The notes under the pieces: model-generated
Database searches by the model: none
What the model saw: only the letters and a program-made list of their open reading frames with translations
Told to the model about the DNA's origin: nothing
Shown here: in pieces, positions 30,362 through 40,232 of the stretch
How positions within the stretch are numbered: position 1 is the first letter of the stretch
How the letters are laid out: each line of letters opens with the position of its first letter
Position numbers and translations under genes: made by a program
Source: an uncultured Bacteroides sp.
Lineage (GTDB): Bacteria > Bacteroidota > Bacteroidia > Cytophagales > Cyclobacteriaceae
Direction of reading: 5' to 3'
Length of the DNA stretch: 64,000 nt
NCBI GenBank assembly: GCA_902168185.1
Contig: CABHOV010000035.1
Coordinates: 62,001-126,000, forward strand

Positions 30362-32818
30362 ATGATCAGAAACTATATAAAAGTAGCCTTACGTTCCATA
30401 TTCCGGAACAAGCTAACAGCGTTTATTAATATAGCAGGTCTTGCACTGGCCATTGCCAGCGCCATTCTTATTTTCCTGTTTGTAACCGATGAGATCAGTT
30501 ACGACAAGTATCATACAAAAGCAGAGAGGATTTATCGCGTCACGCGGAGTTTTCATTCTCAGGAAGGAGAAGTAAGTCTTCGCCTGGCAAACGTTGCACC
30601 GCCCATTGGTCCATTGCTTAAAAATGATTTCGGAGAACTTGAAGTGATGGCCCGCACCATCAATTTCGGAACCGTGATTGGACTCGAAGAAAACGGGGAG
30701 CTGAAAATATCCAACTCTGAAGACAATGTATTTGTAGCAGAGCCGAACATCTTCCGGATTTTCGACATTGATATTAAATCTGGTGATCCTGTAAAAGCTA
30801 TTGAGCGTCCCTTTACCGTAATGCTTTCAGAGAAAGCTGCGAAGAAATATTTTAACAGTGAAAATATTATAGGCAAACGTCTTCGTGCCAATAATGCATT
30901 TGATCTTGAAGTAACAGGTGTATATAAAGACTTCCCAAAGCAATCGCATTGGCATCCGGAGTTCCTGATTTCCTTTAGCACTTTGGAGAATGACAATATC
31001 TATGGACGCAGACAGCTGGAAACAAATTGGGGCAATAATTCTTTCGGTACATATATACTTCTGGAAAAAGGCGCTGATCCTAAAAAAACAGAAGCTGCAT
31101 TTCCTGCATTCCTGGATAAGCATTTTGGTAATTATGCTCGCGCCAACTGGGGAGTGCCCGCAGATTGGGTAGCATCAAAATCAACAACACTTTCCCTGCA
31201 AAAACTTACCGACATTCATCTCCGCTCACACCTTGATGATGAACTTGAAACCAATGGTGACATCAATAGTGTATATATGATGAGTGTGATCGGGTTGTTT
31301 ATTATACTGATCGCTTGCTTCAACTTCATAAACCTTTCTACAGCACGGGCCACAAAACGCGCGAAAGAAGTTGGTTTACGAAAAGCAGTAGGTGCCTTCA
31401 AAACTCAACTGGTAGGCCAGTACTTAAGCGAATCTATACTGATCACATTTTTCTCCTTGATACTCGCATTGTTTTTATCCGTGCGTGGTATACTTTGGCT
31501 GAATGAATTTACAGGAAAAGAAATTTCCATGAATATATTCTCGAATATAGCACTGATCGGAGGGCTTATCGTATTTGCACTCGTGATCGGTGTGCTGGCA
31601 GGTATATATCCTGCATTTGTAATTTCTTCTTTCAATCCTGCGCTTGCCCTTAAGGGACAACAGGGTTCTGCTACCGGTAAATCTGCTATTCGCAAAACAC
31701 TGGTTATTGTGCAGTTTTCCATTTCAATTGTATTGATCATTGCTACACTCATAACGTTTCAGCAACTCGCATTTCTGAATAACCGTGACCTTGGTTACAA
31801 AAAAGACCAGGTCGTCACACTTTCATATTATGAAGATCTGAATAACACATACGATGCGTTTCATCATGCGCTGACACAGTCATCGCTTATTCAAAATGTA
31901 GGGCGATCGTCACGCATTCCAACCGGAAGACTGCTCGATTCATACGGCGATGCCAGTGTAATGAAAGGAGATAGCCTGGTGAGTATACCTATGAATTTAA
32001 AGTCTATTTCTACGGATGAAGATTTTTTTGACACCTATAGTATACAGGTGGCTGCAGGAAGAAATTTCTCGAAGGCAATTCCTACTGATGATTCTTTAGC
32101 GTTTATCATCAATGAAGCAGCTGCCAAAGCCATCGGGTGGACTAACGTTGAACAAAATATTGACAAGGATTTTCATTATGCCGATGTACAGGGAAAGCTG
32201 ATTGGTGTAGTGAAGGATTTTCATTTTGAATCGCTGCATCAGCAAATTGTACCAATGATATTTTTGATGCGGAGAGATAATTATAATCGTCTATCTGTAA
32301 AGATTGCTGCAAACTCCCTGCAGGAAGGACTGGCACATCTTGAGAAAACATGGAAATCATTTTTACCAGGCAGACCTTTTGAATATGATTTCTTGAGTGA
32401 TCGCTATAGAAAGCTATACGAGGCGGAGCAAAAGCAGAGTCAGTTGTTTACAACGTTCGCGGCACTCGCCATTTTTATAGCGAGCCTTGGATTATTCGGA
32501 CTTGCCACGTTCAGTATATTGCAGCGAATGAAAGAAATTGGCATCCGTAAAATTCTCGGTGCCTCGGTGGGAAGTATACTTCAACTTTTGTCGAAGGAAA
32601 TTCTAATACTGGTTGCTATAGCAAACCTGGTTGCGTGGCCAATCGCCTGGTATAGTATGAATCGCTGGCTTGACACGTTTGCCTATAGAGTGGATATGAA
32701 TCCAGCAATTTTTGTAGCAGGTGCAGCATGCGCTATACTAATAGCACTGGTTACAGTAAGTACTCAAACCATACGGGCGGCTTTGGGAAATCCGGCAAAG
32801 ACCCTGCGATATGAATAA
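30362..32818 (+). CDS. ABC transporter permease, MacB/FtsX type
   Basis: MIRNYIKVALRSIFRNKLTAFINIAGLALAIASAILIFLFV; FINLSTARATKRAKEVGLRKAVGAF; RMKEIGIRKILGASVGSILQLLSKEILIL. Confidence 0.93.
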   Translation: MIRNYIKVALRSIFRNKLTAFINIAGLALAIASAILIFLFVTDEISYDKYHTKAERIYRVTRSFHSQEGEVSLRLANVAPPIGPLLKNDFGELEVMARTINFGTVIGLEENGELKISNSEDNVFVAEPNIFRIFDIDIKSGDPVKAIERPFTVMLSEKAAKKYFNSENIIGKRLRANNAFDLEVTGVYKDFPKQSHWHPEFLISFSTLENDNIYGRRQLETNWGNNSFGTYILLEKGADPKKTEAAFPAFLDKHFGNYARANWGVPADWVASKSTTLSLQKLTDIHLRSHLDDELETNGDINSVYMMSVIGLFIILIACFNFINLSTARATKRAKEVGLRKAVGAFKTQLVGQYLSESILITFFSLILALFLSVRGILWLNEFTGKEISMNIFSNIALIGGLIVFALVIGVLAGIYPAFVISSFNPALALKGQQGSATGKSAIRKTLVIVQFSISIVLIIATLITFQQLAFLNNRDLGYKKDQVVTLSYYEDLNNTYDAFHHALTQSSLIQNVGRSSRIPTGRLLDSYGDASVMKGDSLVSIPMNLKSISTDEDFFDTYSIQVAAGRNFSKAIPTDDSLAFIINEAAAKAIGWTNVEQNIDKDFHYADVQGKLIGVVKDFHFESLHQQIVPMIFLMRRDNYNRLSVKIAANSLQEGLAHLEKTWKSFLPGRPFEYDFLSDRYRKLYEAEQKQSQLFTTFAALAIFIASLGLFGLATFSILQRMKEIGIRKILGASVGSILQLLSKEILILVAIANLVAWPIAWYSMNRWLDTFAYRVDMNPAIFVAGAACAILIALVTVSTQTIRAALGNPAKTLRYE

Positions 32819-32871
32819 CTTCAGGAAAAGGGGTACTCCTGTTGGCCAGGAGATCGAATACAAAGTAGGGA

Positions 32872-32967
32872 TTAAAAAATCATGATTGCCAAAAGAGTCA
32901 TCGAAACGATGGAGCTGGCAAACATAATGGCTAAGCCCAAGAAATGATATACATTAATCTGCTTCAT
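32872..32967 (-). CDS. Putative 31-aa single-TM micro-protein
   Basis: Manual translation: MKQINVYHFLGLAIMFASSIVSMTLLAIMIF*. One hydrophobic segment. Below ORF-track cutoff. Confidence 0.4.
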   Translation of the reverse strand: MKQINVYHFLGLAIMFASSIVSMTLLAIMIF

Positions 32968-32980
32968 AAAAAATGTTGGT

Positions 32981-33139
32981 TTAAAAGCTAGATTTTGGGC
33001 CGACTTTAGACATGGCAATCTGCAGGTACTCTTCTTTTTGACAGCCTTCCTTGGTAACCAACTTTTTTAAAGCCTTAAAAGCAGGTTGTAGGATTGTTAG
33101 ACTGCTAACGTTTGAAGGTCGTTCTGCAAACCATTGCAA
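32981..33139 (-). CDS. Putative 52-aa small protein or gene remnant (TTG start)
   Basis: Manual translation: (M)QWFAERPSNVSSLTILQPAFKALKKLVTKEGCQKEEYLQIAMSKVGPKSSF*. Protein-like composition; no ATG near the N-terminus. Confidence 0.25.
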   Translation of the reverse strand: MQWFAERPSNVSSLTILQPAFKALKKLVTKEGCQKEEYLQIAMSKVGPKSSF

Positions 33140-33402
33140 TATCCAAAAAAAATTTGTTTTTCAAACTGGTCGACGAAATTTTTTCGTCAAAAATTTTTCA
33201 AATGGTTCCTCAAATCGCTTTTCGGGTCGTGGCGATTTTTATCGGATAAATCCAAAAATCGGTAACAATGGAGTTTTTATTCCTGGATTTATAGGGCATA
33301 CCGGCCAACTTGGCTTTCTGTTTTTATAGACACAAGCCATTTTAACCTGTTCTTCGGGATGGACAGTTTTTTGACGCGCCCTATACTTTAAGAAGAAAAT
33401 TT

Positions 33403-34332
33403 ATGGATGCTTTTTCAACGATGATCATTGAGGCCGTAGAAAAAACCAAAAATGCGGTCGTCAGAATAGATGTCTTCAAGCGAGACAAGAATAATGTACT
33501 TCGTCCTGCCGGCTCTGGTTCAGGGTTTATCTTTTCATCAGACGGACTCATTTTTACCAACAGCCATGTAGTGGGTGGTGCCGAAAAAATAATGGTGAGC
33601 CTGCTGAATGAGAATGAGATTGAAGGTGTGCTGATCGGCAAAGATCCTGACACGGACTTAGCAATACTCAAGATATATAGTGAAGGTTACTCGGTAGCCA
33701 AACTCGGAGATGCTCAACAGCTGCAGATCGGTCAGTTTATAATTGCTATCGGTAATCCGTATGGTTATCAGCATACCGTTACAACGGGGGTGGTAAGCGC
33801 ATTGGGCAGAACTTTGCAGACGCAATCCGGAAGGCTGGTTGATAATGTTATTCAGTCGGATGCCGCATTGAATCCAGGTAATTCCGGTGGACCTATGATT
33901 ACAACGGATGGTGAAGTGATTGGTGTGAATACAGCAATCATACAAGGAGCACAGGGGCTGAGTTTTTCAGTGGACATAAATACAGCGAAAGAGATCGCGC
34001 AGCAATTACTGAAAGATGGAAAAGTATTCAAGGCTTACCTCGGACTCATGCTACAGGAAGTACCCATCAATCCAAAGGTAAAACAGCACTATAACCTGAA
34101 GAACAAGAAAGGGCTGTTCATCACGAAGATCGAAGAGAACTCACCGGCTTCACGTTCACAGCTGCAGGAAGGAGATATAGTCATATCGTTTCATGACAAG
34201 ATCATTAATTCCTCACATGAGCTCTTTAAAGAATTAAGTAAACGGGAGATTGTGAACGTTACAGATATCACCGTGATTCGTCATACGGAGTTGTTGAACT
34301 TCACGGTTTTCCCAACGGATAAACGTCCTTAA
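33403..34332 (+). CDS. HtrA/DegP-like trypsin-family serine protease with PDZ domain
   Basis: GSGSGFIFSSDGLIFTNSHVV (His), DPDTDLAILKI (Asp), IQSDAALNPGNSGGPMITTDGEVIGVNTAII (Ser), then PDZ YLGLMLQEVP...ENSPASRSQLQEGDIVISF. No signal peptide visible. Confidence 0.93.
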   Translation: MDAFSTMIIEAVEKTKNAVVRIDVFKRDKNNVLRPAGSGSGFIFSSDGLIFTNSHVVGGAEKIMVSLLNENEIEGVLIGKDPDTDLAILKIYSEGYSVAKLGDAQQLQIGQFIIAIGNPYGYQHTVTTGVVSALGRTLQTQSGRLVDNVIQSDAALNPGNSGGPMITTDGEVIGVNTAIIQGAQGLSFSVDINTAKEIAQQLLKDGKVFKAYLGLMLQEVPINPKVKQHYNLKNKKGLFITKIEENSPASRSQLQEGDIVISFHDKIINSSHELFKELSKREIVNVTDITVIRHTELLNFTVFPTDKRP

Positions 34333-34335
34333 AAG

Positions 34336-34377
34336 AAAGAGGCTTTGTAAGAAATAATCTCACAAAGCCTCTTTTAT
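34336..34377. terminator. Bidirectional intrinsic terminator
   Basis: aaagaggctttgt-N13-acaaagcctcttt, 13-bp perfect arms. Confidence 0.85.
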
Positions 34378-34400
34378 ACTATATATAGCATAGCTCTATA

Positions 34401-36155
34401 TTATCTCCATTTCTTTTTCTGATCAGAAGATGAAGAGCGGGATCTGCTTCCACCTCCGGAGCTTCTGCCGGAAGATCTGCCTCCACCGCCTCCGCGGTTA
34501 TTGTCGCGGCTTGAAGATGAAGAAGAGCGGCTACGTGAACCAAACTCTTTTTGCTCCGTTACTTCAACGCGCACCTGGCGGCCTTTATACTCTATACCGC
34601 TAAATCCTTTTAAGATTTGATCAGCTTTCTCTGTATCAACTTCGAAAAACGAGTAAGCACCTTTCAAATCAATTCTACCGATATCGCTTTTTCCTAAACC
34701 TGAAGCATCATCGATAACTTCAATGAGTTTAGAAACATCTATACCATCCATTTTACCAAGGTTGATAAAGAAGCGGGCACCTGATGATGAATGACGATCT
34801 TCGCCACCTTCACTTGACCCACGTCTGCCTTCTACGTTCAGATCTGGAGCATTACGGTAGTAATCAAAGAAGCGGTTGAATTCCAGAGAAGCAAAACGCT
34901 TGATAAGCTCTTGCTTGGTAAGGCTCTTCAATTCTGCTTCGATAGCAGGAAGGAACTCTGCGATCTCATCTTCATTTACTTTCACTTCATTTACCTTGTG
35001 CATAAAGGCCAGCAATTGCTTCTGACAAACTTCGGCACCGGTAGGTATAGTCATCCGTTTAAACGGTGACTTCAATGTTTTTTCGATCTGCTTTACTTTA
35101 CCAAGTTCGCGTTTAGAGATCATCGCGATCGAAACACCTTTCTTACCAGCACGGGCTGTTCTTCCGCTACGGTGCGTGTAGAACTCCATTTCGTCTGGTA
35201 TATTCAGATGAATAACGTGCGAGATGTCTTCCACATCTATACCACGGGCGGCAACATCTGTAGCCACCAGTATCTGTAAAGAACGCTGACGGAATTTCAA
35301 CATCACGCGATCACGTTGTTGCTGTGTAAGGTCACCATGAAGTGCATCGGCATTATAGCCATCCTTCATCAGCATCTCAGCAATTTTCTGTGTATCGATA
35401 CGCGTACGGCAGAAGATCAAACCAAAAATATCCGGATTGTAATCGAGGATACGTTTCAGTGCGAGATAACGATCTTTATCCTGAATGATCACATACTGAT
35501 GATCGATGTTAACATTCCCGGTGTTCTGCTCACCTACGGTAAGTTCGAACGGATCGCTCATGTAGTTCTTCATGATCGAGCGAACTTCGCGTGGCATGGT
35601 TGCTGAAAACAACCAGGTCGCTTTATCTTCCGGTGTAAAGGAAAGTATTTTATCAAGGTCATCCTTAAAGCCCATGTTCAGCATTTCATCGGCTTCATCC
35701 AATACTATATATTTTATAGTTTTAAGATTGATCGCTTTACGATCGATGAGGTCAATGAGGCGGCCAGGAGTTGCTACAATGATTTGTGCTCCTTTTTTTA
35801 CTTTACGGATCTGTTCACTGATACTTGATCCGCCATACACCGCCACGATGTTGAAGGATTTAAATTTTTCAGAGAAGTTTTCAAGGTCATTGGCAATCTG
35901 CAAACCAAGTTCGCGTGTAGGTGCCAATACAAGTGCCTGCGTATCGCGGCTTTTATCATCAACCAGTTCAAGCAACGGCAATCCGAAGGCAGCAGTTTTA
36001 CCGGTACCGGTTTGTGCGAGTCCGACAAAATCGCGGTTTCCGTTCAGTAAAACAGGGATTGCTTTTTCCTGTATGGGTGTAGGCGTTTCAAAGCCGATTT
36101 GTAAAACCGACTCCACCAAGCCCTTGGACAGGCCCAGGGTTTCAAAAGATTTCAT
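34401..36155 (-). CDS. DEAD-box RNA helicase with DbpA-like domain and RS/RGG-like tail
   Basis: QTGTGKTAAFGLPLLE, VATPGRLIDLI, VLDEADEMLNMGF, LFSATMP, HRSGRTARAG; tail SRSRSSSSSSRDNNRGGGGGRSSGRSSGGGSRSRSSSSDQKKKWR. Confidence 0.95.
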   Translation of the reverse strand: MKSFETLGLSKGLVESVLQIGFETPTPIQEKAIPVLLNGNRDFVGLAQTGTGKTAAFGLPLLELVDDKSRDTQALVLAPTRELGLQIANDLENFSEKFKSFNIVAVYGGSSISEQIRKVKKGAQIIVATPGRLIDLIDRKAINLKTIKYIVLDEADEMLNMGFKDDLDKILSFTPEDKATWLFSATMPREVRSIMKNYMSDPFELTVGEQNTGNVNIDHQYVIIQDKDRYLALKRILDYNPDIFGLIFCRTRIDTQKIAEMLMKDGYNADALHGDLTQQQRDRVMLKFRQRSLQILVATDVAARGIDVEDISHVIHLNIPDEMEFYTHRSGRTARAGKKGVSIAMISKRELGKVKQIEKTLKSPFKRMTIPTGAEVCQKQLLAFMHKVNEVKVNEDEIAEFLPAIEAELKSLTKQELIKRFASLEFNRFFDYYRNAPDLNVEGRRGSSEGGEDRHSSSGARFFINLGKMDGIDVSKLIEVIDDASGLGKSDIGRIDLKGAYSFFEVDTEKADQILKGFSGIEYKGRQVRVEVTEQKEFGSRSRSSSSSSRDNNRGGGGGRSSGRSSGGGSRSRSSSSDQKKKWR

Positions 36156-36319
36156 TCTATATTATTGTGTAAGGTGCAAAGGTACGGCTATTAATCGAGA
36201 TTAATTGCGGAGTTGCAAATTACAAGCATTTCTCTCTGTTCTTTGAGACAAAGCACAACATAATAAAGGCTAAACAACTTTTCACTGTTTCAAATTGATG
36301 TATACACAGCGTTGTAAAG

Positions 36320-36349
36320 TTGATTTTTTCTGGAACTCCTCTATATTTG
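36320..36349 (+). promoter_or_regulatory. Bacteroidota-type promoter for tRNA-Ala
   Basis: TTG (36320-36322), 19-nt spacer, TATATTTG (36342-36349). Confidence 0.7.
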
Positions 36350-36359
36350 CTGCCCGTTC

Positions 36360-36433
36360 GGGGGATTAGCTCAGCTGGCTAGAGCGCTTCCATGGCATGG
36401 AAGAGGTCATCGGTTCGACTCCGATATTCTCCA
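36360..36433 (+). tRNA. tRNA-Ala(GGC)
   Basis: GGGGGAT-TA-GCTC...GAGC-G-CTTCC-ATGGCAT-GGAAG-...-ATCGG-TTCGACT-CCGAT-ATTCTCC-A; anticodon GGC. Confidence 0.93.
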
Positions 36434-36490
36434 CAAAAAAGTCTGCTTTTTATGGGCAGACTTTTTCTATTTATAACCTTCAGAATTGGT

Positions 36491-37228
36491 TCAATAGGTT
36501 GTTTGGCTCACATTTTCCTCGCTCTCTTTTTGTTTCTTAGACTCTCTTCGATCTTCTTTCACGCGTTTGCCTAATGTGCCGCGGAACCTCTGCCAGAATC
36601 CTTCACGCTCTAGTATAGATACAAAACCATTGGCATGACAAGATGTGGTGTCGATTACCGGCAAAGACTTATTGCTGATGTCGAGCATGCCAAATACAAT
36701 AGGTATAGCTTTTACACCGGGACAATAACGCCTGGTGAAGCTTCGTAATAAACCAGATTGATATGGATCGGTGGCCAATGCTATTTTTTCGAAGCCGAGT
36801 TCCTTCGCCAGCTTCCAGGAGTAATAGATATTCTCCGTGCTGTGTTCTGCTTTTGTTTCTGCAAAGGTATGTTCGGCAGGAATGCCCAATGAGTCAGCAA
36901 TTGTTTTCATAGCAAGTGCTTCCACGAATGGACTATATACTGCGGCTCCTGAAAAGATTATATTCTTGGTATAGCCACTGTCATATAAATGCTTGGCCCA
37001 GAAAATTCTCATCTTCATAACCATGGTGGTGTTCTCTTTTTCATAGGGAACTCCGGGCACTATGATGACATCGTATGGCTTGTCTTTTTTTGCACGCGCA
37101 TATGATTTTTCAGCATAACGTTTAAATGTACAATGCGTCAGCAATAGCGAGACTGCCAGAAATATATGTACATAAATAAAAATCCTGATAAACTTCTTCA
37201 ATCCTTTTCGCATAATGGTATATAACAT
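36491..37228 (-). CDS. YdcF-family (DUF218) membrane-anchored protein
   Basis: MLYTIMRKGLKKFIRIFIYVHIFLAVSLLL anchor; YDVIIVPGVPYEKENTTMVMKMRIFWAKHLYDSGYTKNIIFSGA...EHSTENIYYSWKLAKELGFEKIALATDPYQSGLLRSF. The shorter start avoids overlap with recQ. Confidence 0.8.
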   Translation of the reverse strand: MLYTIMRKGLKKFIRIFIYVHIFLAVSLLLTHCTFKRYAEKSYARAKKDKPYDVIIVPGVPYEKENTTMVMKMRIFWAKHLYDSGYTKNIIFSGAAVYSPFVEALAMKTIADSLGIPAEHTFAETKAEHSTENIYYSWKLAKELGFEKIALATDPYQSGLLRSFTRRYCPGVKAIPIVFGMLDISNKSLPVIDTTSCHANGFVSILEREGFWQRFRGTLGKRVKEDRRESKKQKESEENVSQTTY

Positions 37229-37232
37229 ACAA

Positions 37233-39152
37233 TCAGTTTCTTTGTTCAGAAAGTTGCAGTCGCCAGCTGTCATCATACTTCAGCAAGCCTTCATCTACGA
37301 GGTCACGCACTACATCTGCAAATAACTCATGGTCCGTTGGCTCAATATATTCTTCCAGTTCTTCGATGGTCATGGAAGCCCCCTTCATGATAGTAACGAT
37401 TTCTGCGCGTAATAATTCGAAAGCCGAGTGATTATTCGCTTTCCGTTGTTCAATACAAACATCACAAAGGCCACATACCGTAAAAGTTTCCTCACCGAAA
37501 TACGCTTGAATAACCTGCATGCGGCAGCGATGTGTTTCGGTGGTGAAATTCACAATCGCCCTCATTTTATCGGTAATCAGCTTTTTGCGTTCCTCAAGCC
37601 GCTGAATGTTCAGCGGAAGTTTGTCTGCATCCTGCCGCGGCATTACAAATGTAATCTGCGGTTTATTTTTCATGGGCTGATACACTACAATGTTCAGTTC
37701 ATGGAGATGCTGAAGAATCGTGATCATTTCTTTATCAGAAACCTTCAATCCTCGGGCGAGATACGGTTCGGAGATCTTTACAAAATCCGCAAACAACTCG
37801 CCACCGTACAGGCGAAGCAACATTTTTATAACCGGATCGAATCGCGCATTGGCAATTTGAAATTCGTATAGCTTGGCTTTATCAACCGCGAGAAAAAGAT
37901 GTGACGGGTTGTAAAAACTTTCGTTGAACTGAATGAATCCCTCCTCCTCCAGTTTCTTCAGTGCTATATATACTTCAGCCTGATGATACTTGAACCGCTC
38001 TGCAAAATCGTGCAGGTCAAAATCGTAACTCTCTCCGCCACTGCTACCAATGGCGAGTTGATAATAATTGGCAAGCGCCTGGTATACCTTTTTTAAAACT
38101 TCGGGAGATGGATGTGCCTGCTCTGTTTTGAATTGAAGACTAACAACGTCTGCATCCTGATATAGTATAACAGCAAACGACCGTATACCATCGCGCCCGG
38201 CACGACCCGCTTCCTGGTAATATGATTCGATATTTTCCGGGATATCCAGATGGACAACGAGTCGTACATTGGGTTTATCTATACCCATACCAAAGGCGTT
38301 GGTTGCTACCATTACCCGACTCTTATCATGAGTCCACTCCTCTTGTCTTTTAGAACGATCTTCGAAATCCAGTCCGGCATGATAATACGAAGCGCTGATA
38401 CCTCTTTTGGAAAGCCACTCGGCAATCTGTTGTGTAGCCTTGCGCGAGCGGACATATATAATTGCACTGCCTTTTACCTTCTGCAGAATATCCAGCAACT
38501 TCTTCTCTTTGTTTTCAGTTTTGCGAACAACAAAAGCAAGGTTTTCACGCGCGAAAGATTTTTGAAAAACTCCTGCCGGCTGCCGGAATGCCAGCTTCGC
38601 CATAATGTCTTCTTTTACCAGTAGCGTAGCCGTTGCAGTAAGTGCAATCACGGGAGCATCGGGTTTCAATTCCCGCAAGGAAGGAATCTGCAGATAAGGT
38701 GGCCTGAAATCATACCCCCATTGCGATATACAGTGCGCTTCATCAACCGCGATCAGCGCGATCTTCATTTGCTTTGCACGTGCTATAAATAATTCGGTTT
38801 GCAGGCGTTCCGGAGAAACGTATAAAAACTTTACCGGCCCATATATACAGTTGTCCAACAGTATATCTATTTCCCTGCGGTGCATACCCGAGTGGATGGC
38901 AACGGCCAGGATGCCGCGCCTCTTTAATTGCTCCACTTGATCTTTCATCAAAGCAATAAGGGGAGTGATCACGATACAAATTCCGTCCAGCAATAAAGCA
39001 GGCACCTGAAAGCATACCGATTTTCCGCCACCGGTCGGAAGCAGCGCCAGGGTATCATGCCCTTGCAGGACAGATGTGATAATATCTTCCTGCAACGGCC
39101 TGAACTGGCCATGTTGCCAGTACTTTTTTAATATCGAAACGGGTGTCTCCAA
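37233..39152 (-). CDS. recQ: ATP-dependent DNA helicase RecQ
   Basis: FRPLQEDIITSVLQGHDTLALLPTGGGKSVCFQVPAL, AVDEAHCISQWGYDFRPPYLQI, MGIDKPNVRLVVHLDIPENIESYYQEAGRAGRDG, Zn cluster CRMQVIQAYFGEE...CGLCDVC. Confidence 0.96.
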   Translation of the reverse strand: METPVSILKKYWQHGQFRPLQEDIITSVLQGHDTLALLPTGGGKSVCFQVPALLLDGICIVITPLIALMKDQVEQLKRRGILAVAIHSGMHRREIDILLDNCIYGPVKFLYVSPERLQTELFIARAKQMKIALIAVDEAHCISQWGYDFRPPYLQIPSLRELKPDAPVIALTATATLLVKEDIMAKLAFRQPAGVFQKSFARENLAFVVRKTENKEKKLLDILQKVKGSAIIYVRSRKATQQIAEWLSKRGISASYYHAGLDFEDRSKRQEEWTHDKSRVMVATNAFGMGIDKPNVRLVVHLDIPENIESYYQEAGRAGRDGIRSFAVILYQDADVVSLQFKTEQAHPSPEVLKKVYQALANYYQLAIGSSGGESYDFDLHDFAERFKYHQAEVYIALKKLEEEGFIQFNESFYNPSHLFLAVDKAKLYEFQIANARFDPVIKMLLRLYGGELFADFVKISEPYLARGLKVSDKEMITILQHLHELNIVVYQPMKNKPQITFVMPRQDADKLPLNIQRLEERKKLITDKMRAIVNFTTETHRCRMQVIQAYFGEETFTVCGLCDVCIEQRKANNHSAFELLRAEIVTIMKGASMTIEELEEYIEPTDHELFADVVRDLVDEGLLKYDDSWRLQLSEQRN

Positions 39153-39270
39153 CAGAGACGAATATAGTACCCTTATCCGTTATACGTTCACTGTTAATCG
39201 TTAATTGGAACAAATTTTCAGTTTGCTGCTGCTACGAGTAACAGTGAACGCATTCCTCCAACGGTCTGGG

Positions 39271-40128
39271 CTACTGCTTGGAAGCAGATTGCATGAGCTT
39301 CATACCGGCTTCTCCCAGGTGTTTCAACAAAATAGATTTATACTTTGCTGTGGTGGTATAGCCGCCGTTCGCTTTTAGAAATTCATCTAACACGGGAGTC
39401 CAATCGCTATTGAGGGGCATGATAAAACCGAATTGCTCTGCAGCCTTATCAGCGATGGGATGACGCTTGATGCCTTTCTTCATTTGTACCGCTTCGAGAT
39501 AAAATGCCAGGTCAAGGTACCCGACTCCTTTAGGATCTTCGAATATTTTTTCAAGCGTTTCCTGGCTGGTGGTAGTATATACTATCTTAAGATCCGAATA
39601 GTAATTGTTCTTTAAATCGAGAATGCGTTTTTCATTTAAGGTACCCTTCGCAGTATAGGCCGTCAGGTCAGCGAAAGTCTTGGGCATATCTTCAAATTTT
39701 GCCAGCGTAGGTACTTTGGATTGTGTGATGAGTATAGCAAAGTTTGTAATGAAGGGCTGACTGAATTTTACTTCCTTCTTCCGCTCTTCGGTAATGGTGA
39801 TGTTACCAAGTCCGAACACGCCACCTTTCGAATTTTTTACTTTGTCGAACATGCCGCGAAAGTTAGATCCATCGCCAACAAACTTAGGACTGATTTCCAC
39901 CTTTTTGCTTTCCTTCAGCCACACTACAAAGTCATTCATGATATCCACACAAATGCCGGTAAGTTTTCCGGAGTCATCTATATAGGCAAAGCTCGGGGTT
40001 TCTACATAGGCAAAAGAAACATTGCCTTTTCCTTTTTTACTGGCGTCCTTCCAGGTATCACCGGAATACGATTGCGCGGAGAGCGATATAGATATCGCGC
40101 TCCATAGAATACACATTAAAATTCGCAT
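39271..40128 (-). CDS. Periplasmic substrate-binding protein (SBP family 3)
   Basis: Signal peptide; AYVETPSFAYIDDSGKLTGICVDIMNDFVVWL...SKGGVFGLGNITITEERKKEVKFSQPFITNFAILI. Confidence 0.85.
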   Translation of the reverse strand: MRILMCILWSAISISLSAQSYSGDTWKDASKKGKGNVSFAYVETPSFAYIDDSGKLTGICVDIMNDFVVWLKESKKVEISPKFVGDGSNFRGMFDKVKNSKGGVFGLGNITITEERKKEVKFSQPFITNFAILITQSKVPTLAKFEDMPKTFADLTAYTAKGTLNEKRILDLKNNYYSDLKIVYTTTSQETLEKIFEDPKGVGYLDLAFYLEAVQMKKGIKRHPIADKAAEQFGFIMPLNSDWTPVLDEFLKANGGYTTTAKYKSILLKHLGEAGMKLMQSASKQ

Positions 40129-40232
40129 GGGTTTGTTTTGGGTTCAAAATATACCTTGAGTATATACTTTTCATGCGATAAATATACTATTGCTGTAATA
40201 TTGATGTCCTATTTATAGCAAGATTCAATAAT

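Noticed and set aside
30559-30996. 145-aa minus-strand ORF
   Set aside because: Antisense to the FtsX permease; low-complexity Ser-rich shadow translation.
33051-33329. 92-aa plus-strand ORF
   Set aside because: Composition is not protein-like, it includes an intergenic hairpin, and it overlaps a more plausible minus-strand small ORF.
35572-36204. 210-aa plus-strand ORF
   Set aside because: Antisense shadow of the DEAD-box helicase; no recognisable domain.
36392-36574. 60-aa plus-strand ORF
   Set aside because: Starts inside tRNA-Ala and runs into the convergent YdcF gene.
37428-37871. 147-aa plus-strand ORF
   Set aside because: Antisense to recQ; no domain signal.
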